From the NCBI GenBank assembly GCA_013399855.1, contig VXAY01004354.1, positions 121,472 to 185,471 of the forward strand: 64,000 bases of DNA, in the 5' to 3' direction. Positions 48,701 through 61,359 of this stretch are shown here, piece by piece. A program made the position numbers and the translations under genes. The notes below the pieces were generated by a model, which did not search any database, was not told the origin of the DNA, and saw only the letters and a program-made list of their open reading frames with translations. Position 1 is the stretch's first letter; every line of letters begins with the position of its first letter. The DNA is from Oxyruncus cristatus. Lineage: Eukaryota; Chordata; Aves; Passeriformes; Cotingidae.

Positions 48701-51700
48701 GATGCGATGTTGCCCACCTACTCATGACCAGGAGAACTGGATTGCGAGCTAGGATTTTGCTGCAGTTCAATTACAAGTCACTATATTCTTCTCCTTAGGC
48801 TTCAGACACACAGGAGAGCACGTCTGCTATACTGCTGCCCATAATATCCTTCACTTACCTTCCAAAAACTGTGTGCTTCTTGTCTAGATACGCACAAGAG
48901 CGGAATGTGATGAAGCTGGAAAGAATAAAGACATAACAGTTACCATATTGTCCCACTGACCCTCAACAACAGTCAGGAATGCTTAAACCCAGAAAGTTTA
49001 TGAAAAAGCTCTTGGAGAAAAACAAGCCCCCCTCCCCCTCTGGCTGCTCTCTGGGAGGCCCGCTGACAAAACATCCTTTAACTCCTCAGTTTTGTGGGTT
49101 TCATCCTGGATTTCTGGAGTTTTGACTTCTCACTTTTACACCTTTATCCCTAAAGAATACACCAACCATGGGGCCTTGCACCAAGTCCAAGAATAATCTG
49201 AGCATCTGCCTCCTTGGCCACACAGGCTCTGGGAAGCTCATGCAAGGCAGGGAGACGTGCATCCTGCTTGGGAAGAACATTACTAGTGCATGATAGGGAG
49301 CCTCTATCCAGAAAATACAGTTATATGACACAACAGTGTACATTTTTATTTTTTGGACATTTCCTTTTTGAGTTTCTCTTCCCTTCAATTGGCCTGTTGG
49401 TGATCCATTTCTCCTGTGGAGATAAAGCAAACTTGTGCTTCAGACACAAACACCCCAGAATAATATTTCAAAGTGTTTAAAGTAATGAAAACCCGTGAAG
49501 CTTGGATTTTTAATTAACTGGACTTTTAATTTTGGGGGCAGTATTCTTAGACTTTATCATGGGAACTAAAATACAAATCCAAAGCAATCTTTACTACTAA
49601 AACTTCTCTCTAAAGCTTGATGCTTCTTTGGAAAACTTGGACTACAAGCATATGAGACAGAGGTTTCCACACTGCAGACCACGATGGCCCGTCTTGGCTG
49701 GACATGCAGTGCTGGCTCTCCTCCCTGTCCCATCTGTTGCACTACATAAGAGACAGCTAAAAATATATAAGCATTCCAAAAACACTTTTCCATATAAGCA
49801 ACTGCCTCAGGAAGTTATATGATTGCAAATAGGAGGGGCTGTAACATGCCAGACAATCTGTTAAGACATAGAGGAAAGCGTTGAGATGCTGTACAGGATG
49901 CAAACTCCTACATGAGGCACCGCTTTGTTCCTGGATATCCAATACTTAAAATCATCATGTGGTCAGTTAGGTAGCATTGCATTAAAAAAAAATCTGAGCA
50001 GTAGCAATTATACAGAGAAAGCTTCTAATTCATTACTGCAGTCAAAATAAAATCAAGGATAACAGAATTAACATAATTTGGGATGACCCCAGAGGAGAAG
50101 TCCTGAGAATTACTGAAGCATCACCTCAGCAGAGGGGACACAGCTCCCTCTGTCCTGCACTGTGTGTCACCTATGGGGAGACCCATTCACACAGTTCCCA
50201 AGGCCACAGCATTTGCCAGAAATGTCTGAGTGCTGCCTAGGAAGCTGTATAAATATGGGCAGCTGGAGTCTCTTAAGGACTTACACATAAAGGAATTTCA
50301 TATTACACTTGCAAATTTTAGGAGAACATACAATCACATTTACAGCAGCAAATGTGACTCAATATGGCACATCACTCATAATCCCTGTAACTTCTGTTCC
50401 TAGAATCCCCGCTTTTTTGTTTGGGTTTTTTTTTTTTTTTAAAGAAAGGAAGAAGTAAGTCTCTGCTCTCCCCTAATTTAGCATCTCAGTGCTGGCAATA
50501 ACATTCAAATCCAAAATAAGTTGTACAGCAACTTGATCCTGCAAACTGCCCAACATGTGCTTAGCCTTAAGAATGCAAGTAAGCCTATTAAAGGCCCTGA
50601 GACAGGCACTTGTGTTTAATTAAAGCAAACCACACTGTTGCAGAGTTTATAAGCCATAATAACATTCAGCATCATGAAGACCAACACCAAGAACCCCCTC
50701 CCTTCCTCCTCAGTACCAAGACACACACTATTGTACACACACAATACTCTTTTTCCTGCTGCTCCCAATAAAAGAACAACTTTGGAGCAACCAATAAGTA
50801 GTTGGCTCAAAGAGACAAAACATTTTCAAAGGATGGCAGGCAAACACCCGTATTAAAGTTACACACAAACAAGGCTATTACAACTTCAATATCTTCACAT
50901 TTCCGTGGTGTTACTTCCTGCCTTTTTATGCATTTTTTCCTCATTTTAGTCCTCATTCTGCTTTTGTACATTGAAAAACAAGTTATTATGAATTCCAGAT
51001 TGTGCACTTTGCCATATGTGGGTTTAAACATTTCAACAGAGCAGAACCATTCTCATTTATTTAGAATCAGGTGACTAAAAAGAAGTAATATTTTCATAGA
51101 GTGTATGTTTCACTTCATTAAGCCCTTTCAAAAAGTTCAATACAGGGCTAAGTTTAAACAGTGAATAGGTGTGATCTTAACAGGGGTAATACTGAGGGGA
51201 CCCTGACAAAAACAAACAAAAACTTCAAGTCATAAACCCAGAAAAGACAAATAAATGATGATATAATAAATCTGTGGGTCTTCTTGCCATGCTTCACTTT
51301 GGTCTTAGATTGGTAAGAGCAGCTGTAGCCCTGATTGGAACATGCAGCACCCGACAGAATATTTCACTTGACTGAATTTTAAAGAGTAGTTCATAAAATG
51401 TCATTTGTTTTCTTAACAGAGTAAGACACAATGTCCAGAGGGAAACAAAAAAGCACAAAAAGCAAGTGACTACTTACAACTGTGATTTGTTTGTGTTGGG
51501 TCCTGAATTTGCCATACTAAGAACACCACGTCCTGTGTGGGACAAATTGGGCTTGAATTCATCTTTGAAAGGTTTTCCCCAGTAAGATTCTCCTCCTTAA
51601 AAGAGAAAAGATGATAGAAGTATAATGTTTGTTTTCTTTAGTTCCCCACTGTGTTTTGTAACAGGCACTGACATTAAATTCAACGTTTCTAGCACCTGGA

Positions 51701-54700
51701 TCACCTGTGTCATACACTGTTACCTCATCCCTATCACTAGGGCAGTATTTGAGCTCGACCTTGAAATCTGATGTTTGCAACTGGCAACAAAATTCTGTGC
51801 CCTCACACTATCAGCTGCAACAGACCACACTGTTTATCAACAGCTTTATGTATCCTGCGCTGAACAACTGTCAAGGATTTAATTTTTTACTGCCGGTCCA
51901 CCATAATTTTTCTCCTTTGAGACATTAAATCTTTAAAACTGGCTTTCTGACAAAACACAGAGGAAATAATTACTAGTTTAATTCCACCCTGGATATAGCA
52001 TTGCTTCCAGAAATAAAATATCAGGGAGATGAAATGCTTTCATAGAATCAACTAAGAATAGGAGCTATAAGCTCAAATGCTTAATTTCTAGCTAAACAAT
52101 CAAGAATGACAACACACGGTGCTCCAAAATAAAAGGCATAAATTAGATATTTGGACTAGATACCTGGATGATATGAGCACTTAAATGCAATGAAGTCAAA
52201 AGGATGACAAAACTGGAAAACCCCCAGTCCTAGCCCTCCAAAATTAATTTCTTTTCTGTGACTGTGGACAGAAAGAGGGTCTGGCAGAGCTCTCCTCCTG
52301 GCTGTCATTTTTACACTATTTATGACAGATCTGACATTTTCATTTGCACTTTCCACCAGGATCATTCTTCATAAGAAAAATGAAGGCTGAGATGAGTCAT
52401 AGTTTTACAGTCAAATCCGTAATACTGTTTGACAAACCATGAAAAATATTTCACCTTAGGACAGTATTAAAAATAAAACAAACAAAACTATCCAAATAGA
52501 CAGCAAGACTGGTCCATCTGCAGAACAGGCTCAAGAATCCTCTGGAGTAAGTGTATGACTGGTGCAGCAGGAGGTCAGTAAAGGCTCTGTGGTGCTCAGT
52601 GGCCATTTGCACATGTAATACACAGAAGCAGTTTGATGATATGGCTGCACCAGCAAGAGCAAATAAAACCAAGGAAGAGAACACAAGAGTGCATTGAATG
52701 AGAAAAGAGTTTCAGATGATACCATGAAAACAAAGCATCACATATGGACAGCTGAAAGGGGAACTGAGTAAGTGAGAAATTTTGGAAGAAATTGACCCAC
52801 TTAAAAACCCAATTAATCATGTTCAAAAGATTTATTAATAGAGTTGAGTGTTGCCTGTTCTGCAACTTGACAAGAGGTGGCAAAAGGGGACAAACCCTGT
52901 AGGGATTTTCTGTAATCAGGAGCAGAGGAGCGATTACTTCCACAACCCTTGGCTACTGAGTATTTTAAGATCAACTAAATTATGTCAGCTTGATCCCATA
53001 TGCCAGTCTTTTTCAGTAGTGGATGACAGGCATATGGTACAGCTGCAGCCAGCTCTAGAGGAGTTTGTGCTGGCTGAAGTTTTCAGAGGACACAGGACAT
53101 GAGCACAGCCCGCTGAGATGGGACACAGCAGCAATTGGCCAAACCTGTGAGTTCACTACACCCTTCATATGCTTCCAGTATGCAGGGAATGTAATTCCCA
53201 TGCTCAAATTACAGCTTTGTCAGGCTGCTGAAAGAGAATGGAGCCAAGCCTAAAGCCTTCATCAGTCAGAAAAATAATTCAAAAGGAAAGAGAAAAATTG
53301 TGAATGACAGAGACTCTCTCTGGCACAACAAACAACCAGACCCAAGAACCTCCATACAGGAGTAATGAGCCATGATCTTTAGGTTTTGGAATATTTATTT
53401 TTGTATAATTTCATTTCGGATCATGCACTGCAGGTCAGAATTAACCTCATATGTTTGAAGGCTAACTTTGGTGCATTCCAGTTCTCTGCAGGTAAATGCT
53501 AATATTTTAGCAGATAGTTACAGCATGAGATCCAGCCTCTGCTTCCCTCTCTGGCTGCCATACAGCTGTTTCCTAGGCTAATTCTATCTGCCCTGGAGCT
53601 GCAGCAAGAACAGGGAATGGCCTGTGCAGAATTTGCCTAAAAGGCCAGACGTCCTATGAAGGACAGAGCTGAAGTGTCTGTGGAGACCAGGCAGCACAGA
53701 TTGGCAAAGGGTGGTGGAGATGCTGCAAAGGCACTCAGACAGCAGTGCAGGCATGGCCTGGGGATTTTGGTGTGGTTTGTTTCGGGTTTTTTAATAATTT
53801 AAAGAGAATACTTTTTTTTTTTTTTTTAATTTAAGGAGAATACTTTGGGAAATCCCAAATAGCCTGAATGTGCTTTTTGTCAAACTCCTGCTAACCTCTG
53901 GAATTGTTCCAGGCTTCAAGTATCTGCTTGAAGCAGGACTAGACCGAGCAAGCCAGAAGATGGCAAGTTGCACACATGTATTTTTTTAATTACTGAAACC
54001 CAGTATCACTTTCCCTGTGAAGATTAAGTGCAGACCCCTCATCAGTCTAGTGCCGTACCAGCACAGTGCCTAATGCTCAGCTAGGGGGGCTGCAACAGGG
54101 ATTTTACATTCTTATATTTTACTCTCTATGTTAGATCTCAGTGTAACCTTGGGAAAATCACTCACAGGCTCCAAACCTAATAATAATATTTATGAGGTGT
54201 TTGGAAGTATCTAGCAGATTTTACTGTGTTTAATCTCGACACGATTGGGAGGTTTGGCTGTACCATTTTCTTAGTTTCCTGAAAGCAGGATGGATGCAGA
54301 CAGGGGAGGTGGGAGCACTGTAATGTCTGGCTCCTGCCCTCTCATGTTACACTCCCAGCATATGCCACAAAGAGAGGAGGCTCCTCCTTATATTCCCCAA
54401 ATCTTCCTCGGAGCACACATGGATCGCTGCTGACTATATATGGAGTCAGGATAAAGCAAACCCCTCACCCCAACACTGATGTACCAGCCTACAAGCAAAG
54501 CCCACGGAAAACAAGAATTTACTCTGGTTGTTTGATTTATAGCTGGTAGCACTGCCTGTCACTTCACCGTCCTCTCAGCTTACTCCCTGATAAGATTATC
54601 TTCTGTGCCAGTTGTGCCTACTGGACTTGCAAATGTTTCTGAGATCCTATTACAAAAAGTGCTGGAAAAAAATTCAGGGAGCTTCTGTGCTAAAAATCAG

Positions 54701-57700
54701 AGGAGTTCCCATGGCAGCAGCCATGGCCCCAGCAGGTACTGCCACTGGCTGGATTGGTGGTGGGAGTACTTACACCCCCACACATGGGGATCTCCTGTGT
54801 GCACAAAACTGGAAAGGTGCTTGGGATCAGCCACAGAAACACAGTGGCCTTCAACAGCATTTAAGCTGTTCAATGTCAGTCTTCAGGAGCCAGAAAGAGT
54901 TTTTGTACAATTCTGTAGAACAAAAATCACATGCCTACTCAGATACCCAAGGTTCCAATCTGAAGGAAGCTGGGAGACAATTCCACACATTTTTCACTAA
55001 AAAAAATCCTTTTCTTAAATTAAAGAGGCGTTTAACTGATTCTCACATAGAGATGAAATGAGACAGACCACACAACTCTTTAAAAAATATTAATAATTGC
55101 CATGGCTATCCAGAGTGGCAAGATACTTGCACTTAATTACTCAATGTACTTAAAATAGCTTGTACTGAAGTGTGGTTAGTTATTCAGTCTCGTAGCTGCA
55201 TCTTGTGCTGACAGTGAACAAGTGAACAGATCTAAAGTGACATCTCAAGCAATCACACATTAAGCAACTATCCAGAAAAAAGCCACATTTTCAGATTAAC
55301 TTTTGAACTAAATCAGATTATTCTTTGGTAGTTTTTGTTTCTACTAAAGGCATTTTCAAAAATTTTATGAGGTAAAATCACGGCATTTGTACAACTTTGC
55401 TGCAAGAAGCTGAGAGATGTACCTAAAGCTTCAGAAATGTAGCATTCCAAAAGCCAGGTGTGGGCTGGGAATCATCATTCATGACAGTTGTGATTTTAAA
55501 TAAATCCTTCCTTTTTCTGGCATAAAAATTGCTAAGCAGTGGTAAGGAAGTGGGAGGGCTCTGATTCACAAAAATGATGGCTTACTTTCTGTAATTTTCT
55601 TCTTGTCATTTGGAACAACGAGGTACATAATAACATCTGACACTTCTGTAGAGCTTTCCAAGTGAGATTCTGGAATCGTTTTGCAAATATGAAAGCCTCA
55701 GCTCCGGCAGTAAGTGCTTCTCTCCTCTCAGCTGACATGGTACTCTTAACCCCACATATCCGTGACTGGATTTGCAGAGGGGCTGCAATGTAAAAGGAGT
55801 ATATTCTAGATAAAAAAGTCTTACTCTTACTCATTTGCTGAGCTTCAGTCATGCATGAAAAGGGGCTTTACAACTGATACAGTTTAGGAACTTGCTTTGT
55901 TAGGACATCGCATTGCATTGACTGAGTTTGTCCACAGCCCTTTGCTATTGACATTTCAGAGCAGCTCTTCTTGCTGCCAACTAAAATGCAATTCCCATCT
56001 CCCAGTGGTATTTTATCTTGGGACTTCTACAGCTGTTTATGCCTCCTTTGTGCCCTCCAGGATTCATAAAAGGACAGAGGTGCACACAAGCGGATTCATG
56101 AGACCTTCCAACAGGTTGCAAGTCACATTGGCTGAAAAATGCCTGTGCTGCTTTGAAAATGTAATGCTTTGCATATAGTTTCCCCTTTTTCATACAAAAG
56201 GGTTAGGATATCAAACCTATTTTTCCTACACGCAAATTTTCTTCTATTATTTGGAACACTGAAAATACAGAGCAGCTGCTCCACTTGCACGACCATGAGT
56301 TAGAATTACTCACAATGTTCAACCACTTAGTTGTTATGAACTGTAGGAAAAGAGATAAATAACAAATCTAAAATTCATTTTTAAATAATAAATCATTACA
56401 AAGAATGACCATGACTCAGCTTATTGTTCTGAATACTGCCTCTATGGGTGGTTATTTTGTTAGAAGAGAAATAAGCTGCTGCAGCACAATAAAATTTCTC
56501 CCAGTAGTCCTGTGAAACATTAAGCTGAAGGCTGTAGAAAATGAGCCTGGTCCCCCAAATCAGTGTCAGAACTGTGAACCTGACTGTTCTGGCAGTGCAG
56601 GTCTGCCAGCTACGCTACAGTAAAACTATTCCCCAGTCCTTTCCCAGTGCGGTATCTCAACTCCTAGATGCCACAAGGCTAATTCCCACCCTCCTCCATC
56701 CCAAGGTTAACTGCTGAGTATCAGCAATCAGTTGTCCCTCACACTTCCGCTGGTCGTGGTTACTTTTATGACAGCCCAAAAGAGACTCAAAAAGGACATA
56801 CTGGGGAGCTGAATAACAAAGAACAAAGTAGGCATCAGTGCCACTTACAGAGAGGACTGTTTAGCCAGGGTAGCCACAGAAGAGGATGGTCAGTGAGCGG
56901 CTTGGCATTTGCCCCTGTGAAGTGCTTCCAAAACAGAAGCACACTTAATCCAGGTGAGCTCAGAGCACAGCTGCAGTCTGTGTATGTATGACTCGTAACC
57001 TTTTGTCATGTAGTACTGAGTGTGCCCAAATCCACCCAGACAATGAACAGTTCTGGCCTTAGTTAGCAATGGAGTAGGTGATCATCTGAGCATCTGGGTG
57101 TTGCAACCATAAACCTGACACCTGTTGCTGAACGTGGGATGAATGTCAGATGACAGAAACCAAATGGTGGGAAGACATTTGAACAAGTCGGTTCTAGTTC
57201 CTGAACTAATGAACAGGAATAATTAAATAAACAGAGGAAGAAAAATATATACAGGCTTAACGTACCTTCCATGTATCAGTTTGGAAAAGGTGTGGGTTTT
57301 TTTAAAAAAAAACCCAGCCAAAAAAAATCCCAAACTTCTTAGCCAGAGACCATCAGTTAAGGCAGAAGGTTCTGCGTGGAAGGGGAGACAAAGTATGCTG
57401 TTTTTTCTGAAGTCTTCCTACAAAAGGCCTAACAGAAACAGTTTCAAATATTGACATTTAAAGAGTAACCTCCACATAGTCCTCCCCATTGCCAACTGAA
57501 ATATCTGGGAAGAAAGCCCTGTTCTATTCTCATGTGCTTCTCTGATATTACAGAAGTCAACTTATTTACTTCTAAAGACCACTAAATGGTCCTTTTAGCT
57601 TTCAAAGCTGCTTTTTTTTTCCTTCTAAGAAACAGTGAGCTGAAGAAACACTGAAATTCTTTCCAGCTGCCAAATGAAATAACAAAGAGAATTTATCCTG

Positions 57701-60700
57701 CAAATAACATACAGGCCCCAGGTAAAAAAGGTACAAAGTACTGAATCCCAGTGCTTTACTCCAAAGCTTTTCTAACATGAATGCCTGTGATCACATTAAT
57801 AAGGCATGAACCAATGGACCAACACTTTCACACCAGGGGAGCCCAGGAGGGCATCACTCTATCTGCCAGGCTCTAGCACTGCTGCTGAGCTGTACCTTCC
57901 TCTGGCTGTGCTGTTGTGGAGGGAATATCAAGGAGAGAACATCAAGCCAGACAGGCTCTTAGGTCTGGCCACCTTCTTACAGCTCGACATACACAAGTGA
58001 AGTTTCTGCCTCACGGTCAAGTGCCCTGGATCTATCAGGTAGTCAGTCAGGAGCAAATCCTGACAGACTACTTGCACTCTGTGAACTGTCTAAGCAGCTT
58101 CATTTAAGAAAGTATTAAATGCACAGGCATGACAGCTCAAGAGCAACCCAGCAGCCCACCACACTATCCATTTAGATTTCCTTGTGATATTATCATATTT
58201 GATAAGTGATTAAATAAAGATACCTAAAATTCAACTGTCTTCAAAAAATAAAAACTATTCAGTTGAAAAAAAGACATTTGTACTGTTTGGACTCTATAAT
58301 AATTGCAGTCAGTCTCTAAAAATTTGCAACATGCATGTCCATTTCAGCATACATTGTTCATTTTATTAGAACTTCAATAGTCCTGACAGATCGCCTGTGA
58401 TATATTTATTTAATTAAGAATGACACAGAGGAAAACAAGACGGAAAAGACTAGAGATCATTAGACCTTTTTTTTCAAGTATATATGTAGGAGGATTTTTC
58501 TCATACGGGTTTATTTGCATTTCACTTCCTACTGGCTTTGCCAGTAGAGCTGAGTCTTGACCTTCAGTGCAGCAGTGCTGCCAGTCCTCTGCCAACGGTT
58601 AATTGTGCTGTCTTACAGCACTTCTAACCATTTGCACAAACAGAGACAGGAGTGACACCAGCAAGTTCATTTTGATTCCACAGCAGGATTTGAACTCCAC
58701 CCTGCAAGGGTGAGAGGTGTCTGAGTCAACCTATTAAATCTCTCCTGTCTCCTGACACCTCCTTAATTTCTCATTTTAAAAGATGTTCCTAATTATGTCT
58801 TTTGGGATTTGAACCGAAACTTTCCTTACAAAAACTCAAATCGCATTTATTTTGACAGTCCAAGCATAGATGGTAACAATTCTTGTTAATGGGCTTTTGC
58901 CATCAAAACACTGAACCTTTAACTAGTCTCATATCTTGCAACAGTTGATTATCACATACACTGTAAGAAGAGCTGTTGGGCAACTCATACTAACATTATT
59001 TACAAAGTAAATAGAGCTAAAGTATTTACCAGCTACAACAGCGTCTTTTCTGGATGACCTGTGATCACACACAGACGAATGCAGTGCTTGTATACAACAC
59101 ATTTATGAACTGGAAGAAAAATGCACAGAACCCCACAGGACCAAGCGAGGACCTGGGGACTCTGGTGACATCCACAAGTGGGGAGATAAAAGGGGAAAGC
59201 GGAAAATAAGCACATTTATAGCAGCAGCTGGAGATATTACAAAGGCATATCTCCTGTGGTGGGCAATGCTCTGAGGACCTTTCAGCTGCTCTGGCTCCTG
59301 ACTATGCCTGATTTGAGCGTTACCAGATACCCAACTAAGGGAGGAAGAACAGGCAGAAGAATTTAGTAACAGTGATCCTTAAAAGTTAGAAAAAGAGCAG
59401 CTTGGGCTTTACAAGGCAACTAGCTGGGAAAACAGATGGTATCTGGCCATTCACCAATTCTGAGACAGGTCTCAAGTATTTCATTAATGCTGAATTTGAA
59501 AGCAACTTTGCACGAATGCGTTTCTTCCTTTGTTCTTTAACCGGTAAGGCCAGCTGTAAAATCATTATAATTTTCATTCATTTATATTCTGAAAGAAAAG
59601 GGAAGCAAAAACCCAGGAAGAATTCTGCATAGGAGAGTGCCCAAGCTTTAGACTTGAGAGTACATCAGATGAAATTTTGAACATGGTCAACATGGTCATA
59701 AACATGTATCAATAAAACCTCTGCTTTAAAGTAAACACAATGTACCACGTAACACCATTTAGAGAATTTTAATCTACAAAGTGTCTGGAAATAAATGGAA
59801 CAACACCACACATGAAGTGAAAACAGTTTACTCAATTCAAATCCAACCTTACCTGTTCCCGTTCCAGTAGGATCACCTCCTTGGATCTGCAGAATTAAAA
59901 TTAAATCAGTGTTACATATGTATACATGTGAAAGATATTAAATACAAACCATAAAAGCCAATGTTGCTTGATTTTCTTCCTTCTATACTGTGTCATGTTC
60001 ACAAGTCAGCAAAAAGGAAACCATTACTATTTATTTGGAGCTGCTTTTATCAGCTGGCTGCCATCCCTTATGTTGCTTATCCAAGAGCAGAATGACAGTT
60101 TTATAGAAATAATATGTCTCTTGTGGGTAAACAGGGAAAATAACCAGTCTCAAATGGGTTAACCAGATCATCCTTTCTATTATGTGCTGAGTCATAACCT
60201 GCTTTTTAACTGATGCTTTTGGAACTGAAAAGCCTTTACATTTTGCCACCAACCCTCCACATGAGGGAAGGCAAGAAATGAGAGAATATGGAGTATTTTT
60301 TGTATCTGAATCTGTATTTCCCTGTATCCCCCTCACTATCTGCAGTAGAAAAAATCCTCATGTGAAACTAATCTTTCAGCAACACAATCTATCACGTGCA
60401 TTAACCATTGTACATGCAGGATCTACAAAAATAATATTCCATATTCTAATGCCAGTGGAGGGAGCATGACATGACCTGTTTCACACTAGTAGCACAGAAG
60501 CACAATTTTAGTTGTGAGTTTAACTGTGAACTGAGATATACAGTGCTGTCAAAAGAAAAAAAGCTTTTTGTAGGATGACAGGATGGAATGTAACATCCAG
60601 AGATGTTCCCTGAAAGATGTCCTCTGCCTTCAAGATCAAGTTGTTAATTCTTCTCAAAGGAAGTTACAGGGCAGCTACTATATCCTAAACTGCCTGGACT

Positions 60701-61359
60701 GTAACTATGTAAATAGAGATCTTCCATTACCAAAGACAATGTTCTGGAAGACAAGGTGCTCTTTAACTGCTTCATAAAGAAAGCCTGAGCACCCAGTCCT
60801 GGAGCACACTCAGGAAAGGATGATCCGACAGGATCCAAGGACCACAACCTGAAACAGAGATTCAGCTGCTTTCTAAAGTTTCACCTGAATGGGATTTCAA
60901 CAGGCCACAGTATTACTTACCCAAATTATCATCTCCCTCTCTCTTTCTCTCCTTCTGTTCATTAAGAACCCACCCACAGCTCAGGGAAGATAATAAGAGC
61001 CTTGCCAAGGCAATGACTCCTAAAGGCTTTGTTTGGAACGCCAGCAAAAGCAATGCAGTGATGCTCCAAGTGACAACATCAGAGAAAATTGTTCATAAGA
61101 CTAGTAAGTACACACTGAGTAAGTTAGGACAATCCTATTCTGACGGTACATTTAATATACACCTATTTCAAGCTGTCACGCGTGGAAGAACCTAAAGCTG
61201 AAACAAGCTAAATATATCTTTTGAGAACATCACATGTTGTGTATTAGACAGGATTTTTTTAATACTCACCACAAAATTCCGAATTGATCGGTGAAAAATT
61301 GTTCCATCATAATAGTTCTTCTTGCACAATTTGATAAAATTTTCACATGTTCGGGGTGT
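36651..61359 (-). CDS. PPIL2: Peptidyl-prolyl isomerase-like 2, C-terminal 8 coding exons (5' partial)
   Basis: PPIL2 (Cyp60) is a nuclear protein with an N-terminal U-box (ubiquitin-ligase type) and a C-terminal cyclophilin domain, found with spliceosomes. The exons in transcript order are 61359-61270, 59886-59853, 51595-51478, 48915-48859, 39300-39228, 39089-39027, 38546-38407 and 36744-36651. They total 669 nt, which is 222 residues plus a TAG stop, with every intron GT-AG and every phase consistent. The fragment starts inside the cyclophilin domain ([14 protein letters not shown]), contains [44 protein letters not shown] and [14 protein letters not shown], and ends in the conserved GFGDFSSW. 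The residue matching cyclophilin A Trp121 is Tyr, as in human PPIL2. Roughly 300 N-terminal residues, including the U-box, lie right of the window. No damage is seen. Confidence 0.96.
36745..38406 (-). other. PPIL2: PPIL2 last intron
   Basis: This 1662-bp intron is bounded by GTGAGT and CTCCAG. It is mixed in composition, GC-richer toward the 3' end. I recognise no repeat in it. Confidence 0.85.
38407..38546 (-). CDS. PPIL2: PPIL2 coding exon: charged linker to GIGKYIN
   Basis: This 140-nt exon encodes a charged, probably helical linker ([20 protein letters not shown]), then a Pro/Gln region, then [14 protein letters not shown], the conserved motif near the PPIL2 C-terminus. The acceptor ends CCCACAG and the donor is GTGAGT. 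Confidence 0.95.
38547..39026 (-). other. PPIL2: PPIL2 intron
   Basis: This is a 480-bp intron between the [11 protein letters not shown] exon and the linker exon. I see nothing else in it. Confidence 0.9.
39027..39089 (-). CDS. PPIL2: PPIL2 coding exon: [21 protein letters not shown]
   Basis: This 63-nt phase-0 exon encodes 21 residues with the final strand of the cyclophilin fold ([13 protein letters not shown]). The intron before it is only 138 bp. The donor is GTGAGG. Confidence 0.95.
39228..39300 (-). CDS. PPIL2: PPIL2 coding exon: [20 protein letters not shown]
   Basis: This 73-nt exon completes the Arg codon of GR and encodes [24 protein letters not shown], the last helix of the cyclophilin domain. 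The acceptor ends TTTTAG and the donor is GTACGT. Confidence 0.96.
39962..40425 (+). mobile_element. Ancient CR1/L3-like LINE, reverse-transcriptase relic
   Basis: The + strand keeps the order of LINE reverse-transcriptase signatures in degraded form. There is a [19 protein letters not shown] stretch near 40010 (family form NYRPxSLxSxxxKxxE), then [12 protein letters not shown] near 40110 (form QHGFxxGRSCxTN), then [17 protein letters not shown] near 40348 (form GVPQGSxLGPxLFxxFI). Frameshifts separate the blocks. It is antisense to PPIL2 within its largest intron. The decay suggests a much older insertion than the CR1 tail at 7 kb. CR1 and L3 clades cannot be told apart from this piece. Confidence 0.75.
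44900..44933. repeat. 15-bp direct repeat
   Basis: CATCTCCTGTCTCAG occurs at 44900-44914 and again at 44919-44933, a recent-looking local duplication within a PPIL2 intron. Confidence 0.85.
48314..48350. repeat. 17-bp direct repeat
   Basis: AATATCTTTATGTACAT occurs at 48314-48330 and at 48334-48350 with a 20-bp period. It is followed by further ATGTA-like sequence. Confidence 0.85.
48859..48915 (-). CDS. PPIL2: PPIL2 coding exon: [19 protein letters not shown]
   Basis: This 57-nt exon encodes [18 protein letters not shown], with split codons at both ends. The Tyr in AYLDKKH stands where cyclophilin A has Trp121. The His matches His126. The acceptor ends TTTCCAG and the donor is GTAAGT. Confidence 0.96.
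48916..51477 (-). other. PPIL2: PPIL2 intron
   Basis: This is a 2562-bp AT-rich intron with donor GTAAGT and acceptor TTTCCAG. A poly-T run lies near 50428-50441. I recognise no transposon. Confidence 0.88.
51478..51595 (-). CDS. PPIL2: PPIL2 coding exon: [13 protein letters not shown] to NKSQ
   Basis: This 118-nt exon encodes the loop [14 protein letters not shown] and the active-site strand [16 protein letters not shown], which holds the Ala-Asn and Gln residues of the cyclophilin pocket. The acceptor ends TTTTAAG and the donor is GTAAGT. Confidence 0.96.
53796..53846. repeat. Direct repeat flanking a 16-T run
   Basis: AATTTAAAGAGAATACTTT at 53796 and AATTTAAGGAGAATACTTT at 53828 differ at one base and are separated by the T run. 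It looks like a slippage or small tandem duplication. Confidence 0.85.
57292..57316. repeat. Poly-T/poly-A palindrome
   Basis: TGGG, seven T, nine A and CCCA form a nearly perfect inverted repeat of about 25 bp. It can form a hairpin in either strand. Confidence 0.85.
59853..59886 (-). CDS. PPIL2: PPIL2 coding exon: [11 protein letters not shown]
   Basis: This tiny 34-nt exon encodes [11 protein letters not shown] plus one base of a Gly codon. It carries the Gln matching Gln63 of cyclophilin A. The acceptor ends CTGCAG and the donor is GTAAGG. The peptide completes the invariant QGGD motif exactly across both junctions. Confidence 0.95.
59887..61269 (-). other. PPIL2: PPIL2 intron
   Basis: This 1383-bp intron lies between the TPRTCENF exon and the IQGGD exon, with donor GTGAGT and acceptor CTGCAG. 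I see no other feature in it. Confidence 0.9.
61270..61359 (-). CDS. PPIL2: PPIL2 coding exon: start of cyclophilin core in window
   Basis: This 90-nt phase-0 exon encodes 30 residues, from [14 protein letters not shown] to SIRNFV. FHR supplies the Arg matching the catalytic Arg55 of cyclophilin A, and the final Phe matches Phe60. The acceptor is TTTTGTCTTTCAG and the donor is GTGAGT. Confidence 0.96.

Larger units (their letters stand above)
39301..48858 (-). other. PPIL2: PPIL2 large intron (9.6 kb)
   Basis: This intron holds the antisense LINE reverse-transcriptase relic at 39962-40425 and small direct repeats at 44900 and 48314. The rest is unassigned AT-rich intronic sequence. The open frames in it have no recognisable homology. 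Confidence 0.85.
51596..59852 (-). other. PPIL2: PPIL2 intron (8.3 kb)
   Basis: This is AT-rich intronic sequence. It contains a duplication around a poly-T run at 53796-53846 and an A/T palindrome at 57292-57316. Two overlapping + strand open frames near 54605-55061 show no family resemblance. No other gene is supported. Confidence 0.85.

Noticed and set aside
54605..55061. Two overlapping + strand open frames of 131 and 149 codons in a PPIL2 intron
   Set aside because: They overlap each other in different frames, have no family resemblance, and nothing shows that either is expressed.
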